A stretch of DNA of 64,000 nucleotides from Halovenus rubra (GTDB lineage: Archaea > Halobacteriota > Halobacteria > Halobacteriales > Haloarculaceae): contig NZ_JAODIY010000005.1 in assembly GCF_026586665.1 (NCBI RefSeq), forward strand, positions 124,001-188,000, in the 5' to 3' direction. The position numbers and the translations under genes are program-made. Of the stretch, positions 55,753 through 63,968 are shown piece by piece. The notes below the pieces were generated by a model. That model worked only from the letters and a program-made list of their open reading frames with translations, was not told the origin of the DNA and ran no database searches. Positions within the stretch are counted from its first letter, which is position 1. Each line of letters begins with the position of its first letter.

Positions 55753-57497
55753 CCGCGCCAAATCGGAACACGCTCTGGGCTGCAGTGCTTGTTGACGAAC
55801 TGTCTGCCTGTGGCGTCGAGGCTGTCTGTCTCTCGCCGGGGTCGCGGTCGACACCGCTGACAGTTGCCTTTGCCAACCACGCTGATATCGAGACGTTCTC
55901 CCACCTTGATGAGCGTTCCAGTGCGTTTTTCGCACTTGGCCGCGCTCGACGGACGGGGACACCGACAGCGTTGGTCTGTACGTCTGGCACTGCAGCGGCA
56001 AACTTTCACCCCGCAATTCTTGAAGCCAGCGAGAGTCGCGTTCCACTCATCGCACTTACTGCAGACAGGCCACCAGAACTCAGAGACAGTGGCGCGAACC
56101 AGACAACCGACCAACTCAAACTGTACGGTGATGCAGTCCGGTGGTTCAAGGACCTCCCGAAACCCGAACCTGACGACCGGAAACTTCGGTCGCTCCGCGT
56201 GACGGCGGCCCGGGCTGTTGGGGCTGCAAGTGGGATGCCAGCGGGGCCGGTCCACCTGAATGTCCCATTTCGAAAACCGCTAGAACCAACCCCTGTTGAG
56301 GGTGACATCCCGACCAATTTTGCCACGGAGGCTCCGCTGGCCGTCAATGGACGGGACGGTCCGTTTGTGGAAACGACACGGGGACGACAGACTGTCGACA
56401 CAGCGGACCGCGACCGTCTCGCCGCGACGCTTGCCGACACAACGCGCGGTCTTATCGTTTGTGGACCGGCTGACAGCCCGACACCATCCCGTGAGTCACT
56501 TGCTGCTCTGGCCGGGGCGACCGGCTTCCCAGTCCTTGCAGACCCACTCTCTGGCCATCGATTCAGTCCGACTGTCGACACTGCACCGCTATGTGGCGGT
56601 TACGATTCGTATCTCGACGACACAGACTGGCCGGCACCGGAAGTTGTGCTTCGGTTTGGTGGGTCACCAACATCCAAAACACTCCGGAAATATCTCGCAG
56701 ATATTGAGACCAGACAGTTTATTGTCGACCCTGCAGGTCAGTGGCCCGAAGCGGAGTTTACCGCAACAGATCTTGTCGTTGCTGACCCGTCACACCTTGC
56801 TGAGTCACTCGCTGATACTGTCGACAACTCAACAACGGCGTACCGGGACCGATTTGCAGCAGCCGAGCGTCGCTACTGGGACCTTGTCGATGCGGCTCGC
56901 AGTGAACAGTTGTTCGAGGGTGGTGTCGTTGCCTCGGTGGCTGAGAACGCGCCAGACAACGGGACACTATTTGTCTCGAACAGCATGCCGATACGTGATC
57001 TTGACCGGTTTGGACGACCGCGGGCAATCCCGCTGACGGTCCTTGGTAACCGTGGCGTCAGTGGTATTGACGGCATCATTTCGACGGCACTGGGTGCGGG
57101 CAGTGCGACAGCGACCCCTCTCGTGGTTGTGACGGGTGACCTCGCCTACTACCACGACATGAACGGGCTACTAGCACTTTCCCGCGTTGGCGTCGATGCA
57201 ACGATTGTGCTTATCGACAACGATGGTGGCGGTATCTTCCATAAACTACCAATTGAGGCGTTTGACCCGCCGTTTACTGCGGAGTTCAGAACACCCCACG
57301 GACTGGACTTTGAGCTAACAGGCGATCTGTACGGGCTTGAATTCTGTCGAACACCCGACGAAGCAAGCTTTGTGTCGGCGTTTCAGAAGTCCCTTGACAG
57401 AGACGGGACACAGGTACTCTCAGTCGAGGTTGACGGCGAATCTAGTCACCGATTCCGCGAGCGACTCCACGAACGAGTCCAATCTGAGATTCAGTAA
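55749..57497 (+). CDS. menD: SEPHCHC synthase MenD
   Basis: The 582-residue thiamine-diphosphate enzyme condenses isochorismate with 2-oxoglutarate-derived succinic semialdehyde, the first committed menaquinone step. Features are SPGSRSTPL at the N-terminus, CTSGTAAANFHP, the cofactor-binding GNRGVSGIDG near residue 435, and the Mg/ThDP motif GDLAYYHDMNGL then NDGGGIF. The length is typical. It forms a two-gene unit with menF. Confidence 0.95.
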   Translation: MTAPNRNTLWAAVLVDELSACGVEAVCLSPGSRSTPLTVAFANHADIETFSHLDERSSAFFALGRARRTGTPTALVCTSGTAAANFHPAILEASESRVPLIALTADRPPELRDSGANQTTDQLKLYGDAVRWFKDLPKPEPDDRKLRSLRVTAARAVGAASGMPAGPVHLNVPFRKPLEPTPVEGDIPTNFATEAPLAVNGRDGPFVETTRGRQTVDTADRDRLAATLADTTRGLIVCGPADSPTPSRESLAALAGATGFPVLADPLSGHRFSPTVDTAPLCGGYDSYLDDTDWPAPEVVLRFGGSPTSKTLRKYLADIETRQFIVDPAGQWPEAEFTATDLVVADPSHLAESLADTVDNSTTAYRDRFAAAERRYWDLVDAARSEQLFEGGVVASVAENAPDNGTLFVSNSMPIRDLDRFGRPRAIPLTVLGNRGVSGIDGIISTALGAGSATATPLVVVTGDLAYYHDMNGLLALSRVGVDATIVLIDNDGGGIFHKLPIEAFDPPFTAEFRTPHGLDFELTGDLYGLEFCRTPDEASFVSAFQKSLDRDGTQVLSVEVDGESSHRFRERLHERVQSEIQ

Positions 57498-57508
57498 CGG
57501 TGGCCGAC

Positions 57509-58375
57509 TCAGCCAGCAGTTATTGGCCGGATAGCGATGCGTGTCAACGTGGAAAGACCAAGCGGGAAGACGACTGCCGTGACGGCAAAGACGCTCTGTA
57601 ACGAGAGGATGTCGAAGCCAAGCCCACCAAACAAAAGTGGTGGAAGTAAGATAGTCCAGCTGCCAAAGACGAGTATACCGATTTCGGGGACGCTTTGCAG
57701 GAAGGCGATGACAAAGATGACACAGGCCGCAATAAAGAGGTTGATCCCAAGCGGAAATCGCGGGGTGAGCGCACCAAAGAGCAATACAGGATAAACGAGA
57801 AATGTCGTCCCAAGCAACACGAACGCGTGTTGGTTGCCAAAGAAACCATCAAACCCTAGTGCATCTACGCCCCGCTCGACTGCATACGCACGGTCGCTAC
57901 TCCAGACGTGCCATGCCCTATCGTTCTGTCCGGACGACTCTGCTTGTGTACTCTCCTCGTCAGTGCGTGCCCATGCTGCCCCTGATCCAACATTTTCCGT
58001 GTTTGAAGTGGCTGTGCCCCGTGCCTGGCGCTTGCGTTCTCGGTTTCCGTAGGTGGCTTTTGTCCTGCTTTTGTTTCGTCTTTTATCTGTTTCACTGACA
58101 GTCTCGCTCCAGTCGTCCGCTTTCGGCCCGGAGGTCGCTGTCTCGGTACTTGCACTGACGTAGGACTCGTGTCCCTGACGGTCATATCGCTTGCGCTCTG
58201 TTTGGTCAGTGAGTGTCTCCTTTGCTTCGATGAGTTCTTTGGTCTGCTCGCTGGCGTCGTCACTGTCGCTGACGTCCGGGTGTGACTCCTTGAGTCGCTC
58301 GCGGTATGCTTGCTGAATTTCTGCGGTCGACGCACTCTCGGATACCCCGAGCAACTCATAGTAACGCTCGGCCAT
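57509..58375 (-). CDS. J-domain protein with membrane helices
   Basis: A 288-residue protein. The N-terminal J-domain has the HPD motif (His32-Pro-Asp34) that stimulates Hsp70 ATPase. A central Arg/Lys/Thr/Glu-rich disordered part (about 80-170) precedes three or four hydrophobic helices in the last 110 residues (AFVLLGTTFLVYPVLLFGA and IFVIAFLQSVPEIGILVF). It is not canonical DnaJ (no G/F region or zinc fingers); it probably recruits DnaK to the membrane. It converges with menD. Confidence 0.85.
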   Translation of the reverse strand: MAERYYELLGVSESASTAEIQQAYRERLKESHPDVSDSDDASEQTKELIEAKETLTDQTERKRYDRQGHESYVSASTETATSGPKADDWSETVSETDKRRNKSRTKATYGNRERKRQARGTATSNTENVGSGAAWARTDEESTQAESSGQNDRAWHVWSSDRAYAVERGVDALGFDGFFGNQHAFVLLGTTFLVYPVLLFGALTPRFPLGINLFIAACVIFVIAFLQSVPEIGILVFGSWTILLPPLLFGGLGFDILSLQSVFAVTAVVFPLGLSTLTRIAIRPITAG

Positions 58376-58489
58376 TCGAAACTATATGTATTCAGTAGCA
58401 GGCTCTGCGGTAAAAATACTACTGACACACCAGTCCTCGGTCAATCTGTGTAACGGAGTAAACCAAATACGTGGAGAAACTGCTGTGTC

Positions 58490-58915
58490 TTAGTCTTCGA
58501 TGGTGGTCTTTTCGATGTCTGTCTCCTCGCCAAAGTAGATACTGGCGCCATCTTTGGCGACTTTTTCGGCGAGAACAGCACACTTGACACGCATCGGCGA
58601 GATATCGACCCCGAGCATTTCAGTCATGTCGTCGCGGTCCATCTCTTGTAGTTCGGGGATAGTCTTACCGACGAGCATCTCCGAAAGCATCGAGGCAGCG
58701 GCCTGCGAGATTGCACAGCCGTCGCCTCGGAACGCGAGGTTTTCGATGACCTCATCTTCGTCGTCGAGTTGCACGTCGACTTCGATCGTGTCACCACACA
58801 TCGGATTTTCGCCGACGTGGGTGAACGTCGGCTCCTCTAGCTCTCCGTAGTTCCGCGGGTTCTTGTAGTGGTCCAAAATCTGCTGTCGGTACATGTCGGA
58901 GCCGCCTATTCCCAT
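58490..58915 (-). CDS. sufU: SufU/IscU-type Fe-S cluster scaffold
   Basis: A 141-residue scaffold for iron-sulfur cluster assembly. It begins MYRQQILDHYKNPRNYGELEEP (from residue 8) and keeps three cluster/zinc cysteines: MCGDT, GDGCAISQAA and RVKCAV, with Asp after the first cysteine as in SufU. The first ATG at 58915 gives seven extra residues (MGIGGSD); the second at 58894 is also plausible. Suf operon partners are not adjacent. Confidence 0.9.
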   Translation of the reverse strand: MGIGGSDMYRQQILDHYKNPRNYGELEEPTFTHVGENPMCGDTIEVDVQLDDEDEVIENLAFRGDGCAISQAAASMLSEMLVGKTIPELQEMDRDDMTEMLGVDISPMRVKCAVLAEKVAKDGASIYFGEETDIEKTTIED

Positions 58916-59024
58916 AGCTATCTTTTCTTTGTGTCGGTGACAGTAAAAGAGTTCCGTCAGGGGCTTTTCTGGGTGATACCGATGCGATAGAGTTTAGTTC
59001 GATGACCCAGTATGCCCGGACAGC

Positions 59025-59099
59025 GGGCCTGTAGCTCAGTTTGGTAAGAGCCCCCGGCTCATAACCGGGTATGCGGTGGTTCAAATCCGCCCGGGCCCA
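59025..59099 (+). tRNA. tRNA with CAT anticodon, probably tRNA-Ile2
   Basis: A complete 75-nt cloverleaf without intron: acceptor GGGCCTG/CGGGCCC plus A, D-stem GCTC/GAGC, anticodon arm CCCGG/CCGGG around CTCATAA (anticodon CAT), T-loop TTCAAAT. The GGGCC acceptor and the absence of the elongator-Met intron known in haloarchaea favour isoleucine tRNA, in which C34 is modified to agmatidine by TiaS to read AUA. Initiator Met is excluded by the acceptor; elongator Met is not fully excluded. Confidence 0.75.
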
Positions 59100-59263
59100 C
59101 TCCCATTTTACCCGACGACTGACCCACTTACCTCCGGGTATAGCGGGTCTGAAATGCTATAATTCGGCAGATTCACGTTCTCAGAATCGGCCGAAAAATG
59201 TTACGTTCACTCACTCGGCTACCGATTACAACACCGTCGGGCGATTAGCGTTAGCCGAAGGCG

Positions 59264-59503
59264 ATGGCCGTGAGTAAAGCGGTCACCGGAGAGGTTGAGC
59301 AGGATGTCTCCGAGACTGTCGTGAGAAACCGGTCTCGATACGCCGATCTACTCCACCGCCCGGACCCTGACAGCGACGACACGCGCCCGGCGTGTCCGAC
59401 TCGGGAATCAGAGAAAGAGTACACGACCGTTCCGGCCGCCGCCTACTTGGGGCACTACAAGCTCTGTGGGAATCCAGCGTGTTTCGGGGGTGATTGGCGG
59501 TGA
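59264..59503 (+). CDS. Conserved island protein of unknown function (intact copy)
   Basis: A 79-residue protein starting 165 nt after the tRNA. It reads GEVEQDVSETVVRNRSRYAD with Cys-containing PACPT, then TTVPAAAYLGHYKLCGNPAC at the end, suggesting a small metal site. The frameshifted region at 22480-22725 is its homologue. Its stop overlaps the next start (GTGA). It has no recognised domain and is probably part of an integrated element. No function is proposed. Confidence 0.6.
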   Translation: MAVSKAVTGEVEQDVSETVVRNRSRYADLLHRPDPDSDDTRPACPTRESEKEYTTVPAAAYLGHYKLCGNPACFGGDWR

Positions 59504-59810
59504 CTTACCAGTCGCCGCTGTTCAACTTCGAGGATGACTTGGCGGAACTGACCGACGCCGAGCGTGAAGTCTACCAAGCCGTTGAACAGGACGGTATCGG
59601 TCCACGACCGTTTCCACGAGGTGACACAATCCGGCGTTATCGTAGAACAGACTGGCGACCAGTACACGATAACCGTCACCGACCAGAATACCGAACTGGA
59701 CGGTGGACGCGAAAAGTCCCAAGTAGACGCGCTTGCCCGTGCGAAGCGCATCTGTGACGAATACGGTGTTGAGGTGCTGTTCAAATACGAGCGTACAGGG
59801 TCGCGGTGGC
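59500..59810 (+). pseudogene. Fused or frameshifted island reading frame
   Basis: From the GTG at 59500, overlapping the previous stop, the frame reads FNFEDDLAELTDAEREVYQA and VEQDGIGPR, a start typical of haloarchaeal HTH-type proteins. Coding character then moves to another frame near 59600, HDRFHEVTQSGVIVEQTGDQ, followed by KSQVDALARAKRICDEYGVE and VLFKYERTGSRW. Coding-like sequence ends near 59810, where opposite-strand lipoprotein sequence begins. It appears to be a gene cut and rejoined; a T8 run lies at 59940-59947. Confidence 0.45.
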
Positions 59811-59939
59811 GGCGAGTGCCGTCGTCGATGAGTCGTCACTGCCGCCCAGACAGCCCCCAAGGAGGCCGCCACCGAGAATTGCCCCACTGCCTTTGATAGC
59901 ATCTCTGCGTTCGGTACTTCGTGTTGAATCGCGGCACTG
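59781..59939 (-). pseudogene. Truncated remnant of a third lipoprotein gene
   Basis: On the minus strand, just downstream of the lipoprotein gene at 59952, a frame without a start codon reads TERRDAIKGSGAILGGGLLG, then GC and LGGSDDSSTT before a stop at 59781. This is a twin-arginine lipoprotein signal very like those of the two adjacent binding proteins (RRDYVKYGGAIIGGSLLAGC). The mature domain is missing. It appears to be the 5' end of a third gene of the cluster, cut off at about 59805 where the island sequence begins. Confidence 0.6.
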
Positions 59940-59947
59940 TTTTTTTT
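59940..59947 (+). terminator. T8 run at the island edge
   Basis: Eight T residues on the plus strand downstream of the island frame; a possible terminator for plus-strand transcription running toward the iron-protein genes. Confidence 0.35.
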
Positions 59948-59951
59948 ATCG

Positions 59952-61193
59952 TTAGAACTTTCCGTTGATGATGTTCGCGACCCGCTCACGGTCGAACAGC
60001 CGTTCGTCGACCGGGATTTCCGGATAGGAGTCTTCGCTTCCATCGGCGGGCCACTCTCCGAAGATGTCCGGATACAGCTGTTTCGCCGTCATCTCAAGTT
60101 GGAACAGATGCATTAGGGGTCCCTGGAACGGCGTCCCGGAACTGTACACGCGGTCGCTCTGTACGGCTGTGAGTTCGCTTCCGACGGAGTGGTCTTCCAG
60201 CGTCTTGCGAATCGCAGCCACGTCGAAAAAGCCGCTGATACCCTGACTGTGGAGGATTACGTCCGGGTTGGCTGCCAGCATCGCTTCATAGTCGAGGCGT
60301 CCGTCTTCGTTCTCGTTGTATGTCTGGTCGCTGTCGGCGAATGCATCCTGAACACCGAACGGTCGGAGGTGAGCTTTGGCGAACCCAGGGTTATTCAATT
60401 TGTAGGGGCGGAACGTACCGTCACTAAACACGATGAGGCCGACCGTCGGTCGCTCGGACTCCGGCGGGAGGTTCGCCCGAATCCTGCCGTACAGTTCCTC
60501 ATACTCAGACCGAAACGCCTCGAACCGTCGGCCCTCGCGGAAGACCCCAGCGACCCGCTCCGAGAGTTCCCACAGGGTGTAATATCGGTAGTCCTCGCGA
60601 CAGCCTTCGGGTGGCTGCGTGTGCTCACGGCTGTAGCGGTTTCCGAACCAGGGTCCGATATTTTCTCGCACCTCTTCGATGTCCTCTTGCTCCCAGTTCT
60701 GTGCGAAACTCCTCAGCCAGCACGGGTCCTGAAAGTGGACGTCCGCATCAAGGTCGTAGAACAGTTCCTTGTCGACTCCGTCGCTCCACGCTGCTCTGAG
60801 GTCATCACTCTCGATCGACGCCCCATCGATGGCGTCATAGTAGTAGTTCATCGATGTCACGTACGCGTCGGGAGCCCCGAGTGACGCGATGGCGTCCCTG
60901 TGACCGAACGCAACCGCCATGTCGGCGTAGTGCGGACTGTATGCGTAGGCCGTCTCAGGGACCTCCTCGAAGATCACCTCGCCCATCGGCGCCATCCGTA
61001 CCGAGTAGGTATCTTCGGTCGCGGTCTGGGTGGGTGTCGCAGTGTCGGTGCCCGTCTCCGACGGGGTGGGCGTCCCCTCCGAGCTGGAGTCGCTGGTACA
61101 GCCAGCCAGCAAGCTACCGCCGATGATGGCCCCGCCATACTTCACGTAGTCTCTGCGCGTCGGTGCCTCGGTGGTTTCGGTGTCGTCGTTCAT
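59952..61193 (-). CDS. Iron-type ABC binding lipoprotein (second of pair)
   Basis: A 413-residue Tat lipoprotein: TRRDYVKYGGAIIGG then lipobox LAGC, a Thr/Ser/Pro-rich linker, and a periplasmic-binding-protein (TroA/FepB-type) domain. Landmarks shared with the upstream gene are ENIGPWFGN, YYTLWEL, LNNPGF, NPDVILHSQG, LFQLEMTAKQLYP and RVANIINGKF. These haloarchaeal proteins are annotated as Fe(III) or siderophore binders; the ligand is not proven. It starts 2 nt after the upstream paralogue's stop, so the two are one transcript. The frame extends upstream to 61295, but that part overlaps the first gene and is rejected. Confidence 0.87.
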   Translation of the reverse strand: MNDDTETTEAPTRRDYVKYGGAIIGGSLLAGCTSDSSSEGTPTPSETGTDTATPTQTATEDTYSVRMAPMGEVIFEEVPETAYAYSPHYADMAVAFGHRDAIASLGAPDAYVTSMNYYYDAIDGASIESDDLRAAWSDGVDKELFYDLDADVHFQDPCWLRSFAQNWEQEDIEEVRENIGPWFGNRYSREHTQPPEGCREDYRYYTLWELSERVAGVFREGRRFEAFRSEYEELYGRIRANLPPESERPTVGLIVFSDGTFRPYKLNNPGFAKAHLRPFGVQDAFADSDQTYNENEDGRLDYEAMLAANPDVILHSQGISGFFDVAAIRKTLEDHSVGSELTAVQSDRVYSSGTPFQGPLMHLFQLEMTAKQLYPDIFGEWPADGSEDSYPEIPVDERLFDRERVANIINGKF

Positions 61194-61195
61194 TG

Positions 61196-62413
61196 TTAGA
61201 GATCTCCGTTGATGATGTTCGCTACACGCTGGTGGTTGAACAGTTGTTCTTCGGGCGAGAAGTCGGGATACAGGCCGCCATCGTATGACGGCCATTCACC
61301 GAATTGCTCGGGATACAGCTCCTTGGCGGCCATTTCCAGCTGGAAGAGGTTCAGAATCGGACCCTCGTATTGGATCGCCTGCGGGTGGATCCTATCGTTC
61401 TCGACTGCCGGAATCTCTTGTGTAACCGGATCGTTTTTGAGTTCGTTCTCGATCTCGACCCAGTTTCCACGCTCTCCCATCGAACCGGTGCGGAGAATGA
61501 CGTCCGGCTCGGCCGCGACGAGCGTTTCCCGATCGATCCGTTGGAACCGTTGAAGATCCGGGAAGGCATCGTTCGCTCTGAGCGGGCGGGTACTCGAACG
61601 ATAGAACCCTGGGGCATTCAGGCTGTACGCCCAGATTCCGTCGCTCAGGCCGGTCCGGGCGATATGTACGTGTGCCGTCCGTGGACGTTCCTTCTGTGGC
61701 GGGAGGTTCGATTGGATGGTCGAGATGAGATTCGAGTGGATCTCCGAAAGTGCCTGATACCGTCGCTCTTCCTGGAATACCTTCGAGACTTTCTCGAAGA
61801 TCTCCCAGAGCGTGTAGTACTGGTACTCGTCGGCCCACGGTTGCGGAGCTTCTCTGTGTTGCCCGCTGAGTGTGTTTCCGAACCAGGGGCCGATGTTCTC
61901 GCGGACTTCTTCGATGTCCGCTGTGTCCCAACTGTCCATCTGCGCGGCGACGTACGCCGGATCCGTGAGGTGAATGTCGCTATCGAGATTATAGAGTGTC
62001 TCTTTGCCCGCATTCCAAGAATTGGCGAGATCCGACCAGTCGACGGAAACGCCATCGAGGCGTTCGAGGAATATTGGGTAGAGCTTGTCGAAGTCCTCTT
62101 GGGTGTACATCGCATTAATGGCGTCGCCGTATCCGAGTGCGAGTGCCATATCGGCGTGATGGACGAGGACAGTGAAGATGCTCTGTGGGGGTTCCTCAAA
62201 TTCGACCGTCCCGACAGGCGACATCGTCACTGAATATGACTCGTCCTCAGCCGTTGTCTGAGAACCAGTGGTTTCGTTTGTGTCGGTCGAAGTGGATGCT
62301 GGATCAGTATTGCCCGAGCAGCCGGCGAGAAGACTGCCGCCGATGATGGCCCCGCCGTACTTCATGTAGTCCCTGCGCTTCGGTGCCTCGTAATGTTCTG
62401 AATCGTCTGCCAT
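61196..62413 (-). CDS. Iron-type ABC binding lipoprotein (first of pair)
   Basis: A 405-residue Tat lipoprotein (KRRDYMKYGG signal, lipobox LAGC) and binding domain homologous along its length to the downstream gene (ENIGPWFGN, YYTLWEIFEKV, LNAPGFYR, EPDVILRTGS, LFQLEMAAKELYP, RVANIINGDL). It heads the operon. The DtxR-like palindrome and TATA box lie immediately upstream, so it is expected to be expressed under iron starvation. No permease or ATPase genes are present, so the transporter core must be encoded elsewhere. Confidence 0.87.
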   Translation of the reverse strand: MADDSEHYEAPKRRDYMKYGGAIIGGSLLAGCSGNTDPASTSTDTNETTGSQTTAEDESYSVTMSPVGTVEFEEPPQSIFTVLVHHADMALALGYGDAINAMYTQEDFDKLYPIFLERLDGVSVDWSDLANSWNAGKETLYNLDSDIHLTDPAYVAAQMDSWDTADIEEVRENIGPWFGNTLSGQHREAPQPWADEYQYYTLWEIFEKVSKVFQEERRYQALSEIHSNLISTIQSNLPPQKERPRTAHVHIARTGLSDGIWAYSLNAPGFYRSSTRPLRANDAFPDLQRFQRIDRETLVAAEPDVILRTGSMGERGNWVEIENELKNDPVTQEIPAVENDRIHPQAIQYEGPILNLFQLEMAAKELYPEQFGEWPSYDGGLYPDFSPEEQLFNHQRVANIINGDL

Positions 62414-62416
62414 ACT

Positions 62417-62442
62417 GTTTAGGCCAGCCTAAACTCTTAAAA
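62417..62442 (-). promoter_or_regulatory. DtxR-like operator and TATA box of the iron operon
   Basis: GTTTAGGC-CA-GCCTAAAC (62417-62434) is a perfect 8-bp inverted repeat with a 2-nt spacer, resembling DtxR/SirR/Idr boxes (TTAGG...CCTAA). It lies 3 nt upstream of the ATG at 62413, and a TATA-like TTTTAAG is at 62436-62442 on the minus strand. A bound repressor would cover the transcription start, giving iron-dependent repression of a leaderless mRNA. Confidence 0.7.
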
Positions 62443-62462
62443 TGGTTTTGAAACTCCGACAG

Positions 62463-62602
62463 CCTGTTCTGTTGAATAGTCCTCTCTGAGTGAGGGTTGA
62501 GCGTCTTCAGCTCTGAGATCGCGGGGCTCACCCACTCACGAGCAGGCCCAAATTCAACTGGTATAGCCAACCACCGCTATTCAACAGAGCACCTACAACA
62601 GG
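62463..62602. mobile_element. MITE-like element with terminal inverted repeats
   Basis: A 140-bp non-coding element bounded by inverted repeats: TCTGTTGAATAG (62468-62479) exactly complements CTATTCAACAGA (62577-62588), and outside them CCTGTT pairs with AACAGG (62597-62602). The interior has no usable coding frame. Ends of this type are seen in haloarchaeal insertion sequences, so a transposase-less derivative is likely. A target duplication is not obvious. Confidence 0.55.
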
Positions 62603-62775
62603 AAAGAGAGACTTCCATGCATGATTGTGAAGAAGAATATGGCTCCGATGGCGCCAATGGGGGAGTGTTTCCAGAGTGTCGAGAAGTCGCCAGCCTTGAC
62701 TTTTGCCACTAAATCGGCAGCTCTAAGCTTTGATAATCACCTTGAGACATGTGGATAGCCAGTTCGAAAAACAGA

Positions 62776-63045
62776 TTACTCTTCTTCGTCGGGTTGGCGG
62801 ACAACGATACCGACGAGTTTGCTAGCCAACAGTGCTGGCAAATCGCTGGGTGTCGTGATGTACTGGTCGGCGACGACCATCGCGAATGCCACACCAAGTA
62901 GTGTGGCTCCGATTGTAAGATTGCCGTCAATGAGGACTCCTGCACCAGCAAATGCGGGCGGAATCGCAACGAGAGCAATTGTCACCCACCCGAACATCTC
63001 TAGAATCCCTCGTGCCATTAACACTCCTAAATGTGGGGTAGACAT
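62776..63045 (-). CDS. Small conserved-type membrane protein
   Basis: An 89-residue protein with two hydrophobic segments (MFGWVTIALVAIPPAFAGAG and LTIGATLLGVAFAMVVAD) and a charged C-terminus (VVRQPDEEE). A start at 63018 (MARGILEMFGW) is the alternative to 63045. No family function is known to me; the layout resembles small haloarchaeal membrane proteins of unknown role. Confidence 0.6.
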   Translation of the reverse strand: MSTPHLGVLMARGILEMFGWVTIALVAIPPAFAGAGVLIDGNLTIGATLLGVAFAMVVADQYITTPSDLPALLASKLVGIVVRQPDEEE

Positions 63046-63173
63046 ACGGTTAACGCTCTCTTGACCTCTTGGACTGCGATACCTCGCTGATGCGTTTACC
63101 TACTCAATTTCGGGGCCCAGTGTAGTGCGATGCGTCCAAAAACCCGTCTCTTGAAATGAGTAATACAGACGAT

Positions 63174-63968
63174 TCACTCATCGAGAAGAGCGTTACAGTC
63201 GGCCGCAAGCTTAGTCGCCCTCTCAATTGCTGCCGCTAGGGCTGTTGCGTCCTCGGTTTGATGCACTAATGAGCGATTTGCGTGCATCACGTTGTTCCGG
63301 TATCTCGCTATTGAGTCGAAACAGTCTCTGCAACTGTTTTTCGAGGTGAATCCCAGTCCGGTTCGCAGACGGCTGATGTTGGTAACAACTACCTTCAGGT
63401 CCGTCAAATTCATAAACTCGCTTAGATGAAGCTCCGTGTTCGCATCCTGCTCTTCACGCCAGCGTTTGATAGCTCGTGTTGTGTTGCGGTTGTCAGCATA
63501 AACCTCAGCTAACTCGGCGCTCCCAAATTCGCTTTCGAGAAACCTGGATACCGAGTTGGCTACCTTCGCAAAATAGGGATACAGCCGCTGTTTAGCAACA
63601 CGGCTGTTTAGATCCGCGAGAGTCATGAATCTGTAACAGGCCGTATCTGGATGGGTGACAATTACGAATGGATACTCGGTCAGGACGTTAAGACAGCGTA
63701 GCACAGTGCTCTCATACGAGACGTGTTGGGCACGGTCAACTTGGTTTACCGTATCATCGGCAACGTCAAGATACTCTCGCAAGTCGTACGGCCGTACCGG
63801 GACGTAGTCATAGCTTTTCGAGAGAAAGCGCTGTCGTTCGCGCCGCCGTTGTTCTGTGTGCTCCACATCAGTCTTTGCGACGAATTCAATCGGTGAACTG
63901 ATATCCTGTGCAGGAACCTCATTCGGATAGATGACGACTTCTTCAACGGCCTCGCTATCCCAGTACAT
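63174..63968 (-). CDS. CBS-like plus HEPN-like protein
   Basis: A 264-residue soluble protein. A CBS-like segment (residues about 90-125: LTEYPFVIVTHPDTACYRFM then TLADLNSR) is followed by helical sequence (LYPYFAKVANSVSRFLESEF). The C-terminal helical part contains YRNNVMHANR with Arg224-x4-His229, the R-x4-6-H motif of HEPN RNases and the Swt1-type HEPN group. The N-terminal 60 residues are basic and unassigned. It might be a ligand-gated RNase or stress/defence factor; the mechanism is inferred from motif only. The ATG is at 63968, close to the window end. Confidence 0.6.
   Translation of the reverse strand: MYWDSEAVEEVVIYPNEVPAQDISSPIEFVAKTDVEHTEQRRRERQRFLSKSYDYVPVRPYDLREYLDVADDTVNQVDRAQHVSYESTVLRCLNVLTEYPFVIVTHPDTACYRFMTLADLNSRVAKQRLYPYFAKVANSVSRFLESEFGSAELAEVYADNRNTTRAIKRWREEQDANTELHLSEFMNLTDLKVVVTNISRLRTGLGFTSKNSCRDCFDSIARYRNNVMHANRSLVHQTEDATALAAAIERATKLAADCNALLDE

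Noticed and set aside
59025-59099. Initiator tRNA-Met
   Set aside because: The acceptor begins GGGCC with G1-C72 paired, unlike the A1-U72 start and GGG/CCC anticodon-stem signature expected of the initiator; isoleucine tRNA fits better.
61193-61295. N-terminal extension of the downstream binding lipoprotein to 61295
   Set aside because: It overlaps the upstream paralogue and lacks a Tat signal at its N-terminus; the ATG at 61193 places the twin arginine correctly.
62497-62712. 71-codon frame across the MITE-like element
   Set aside because: It reads through the inverted-repeat element and has no motif; most of it is non-coding repeat sequence.
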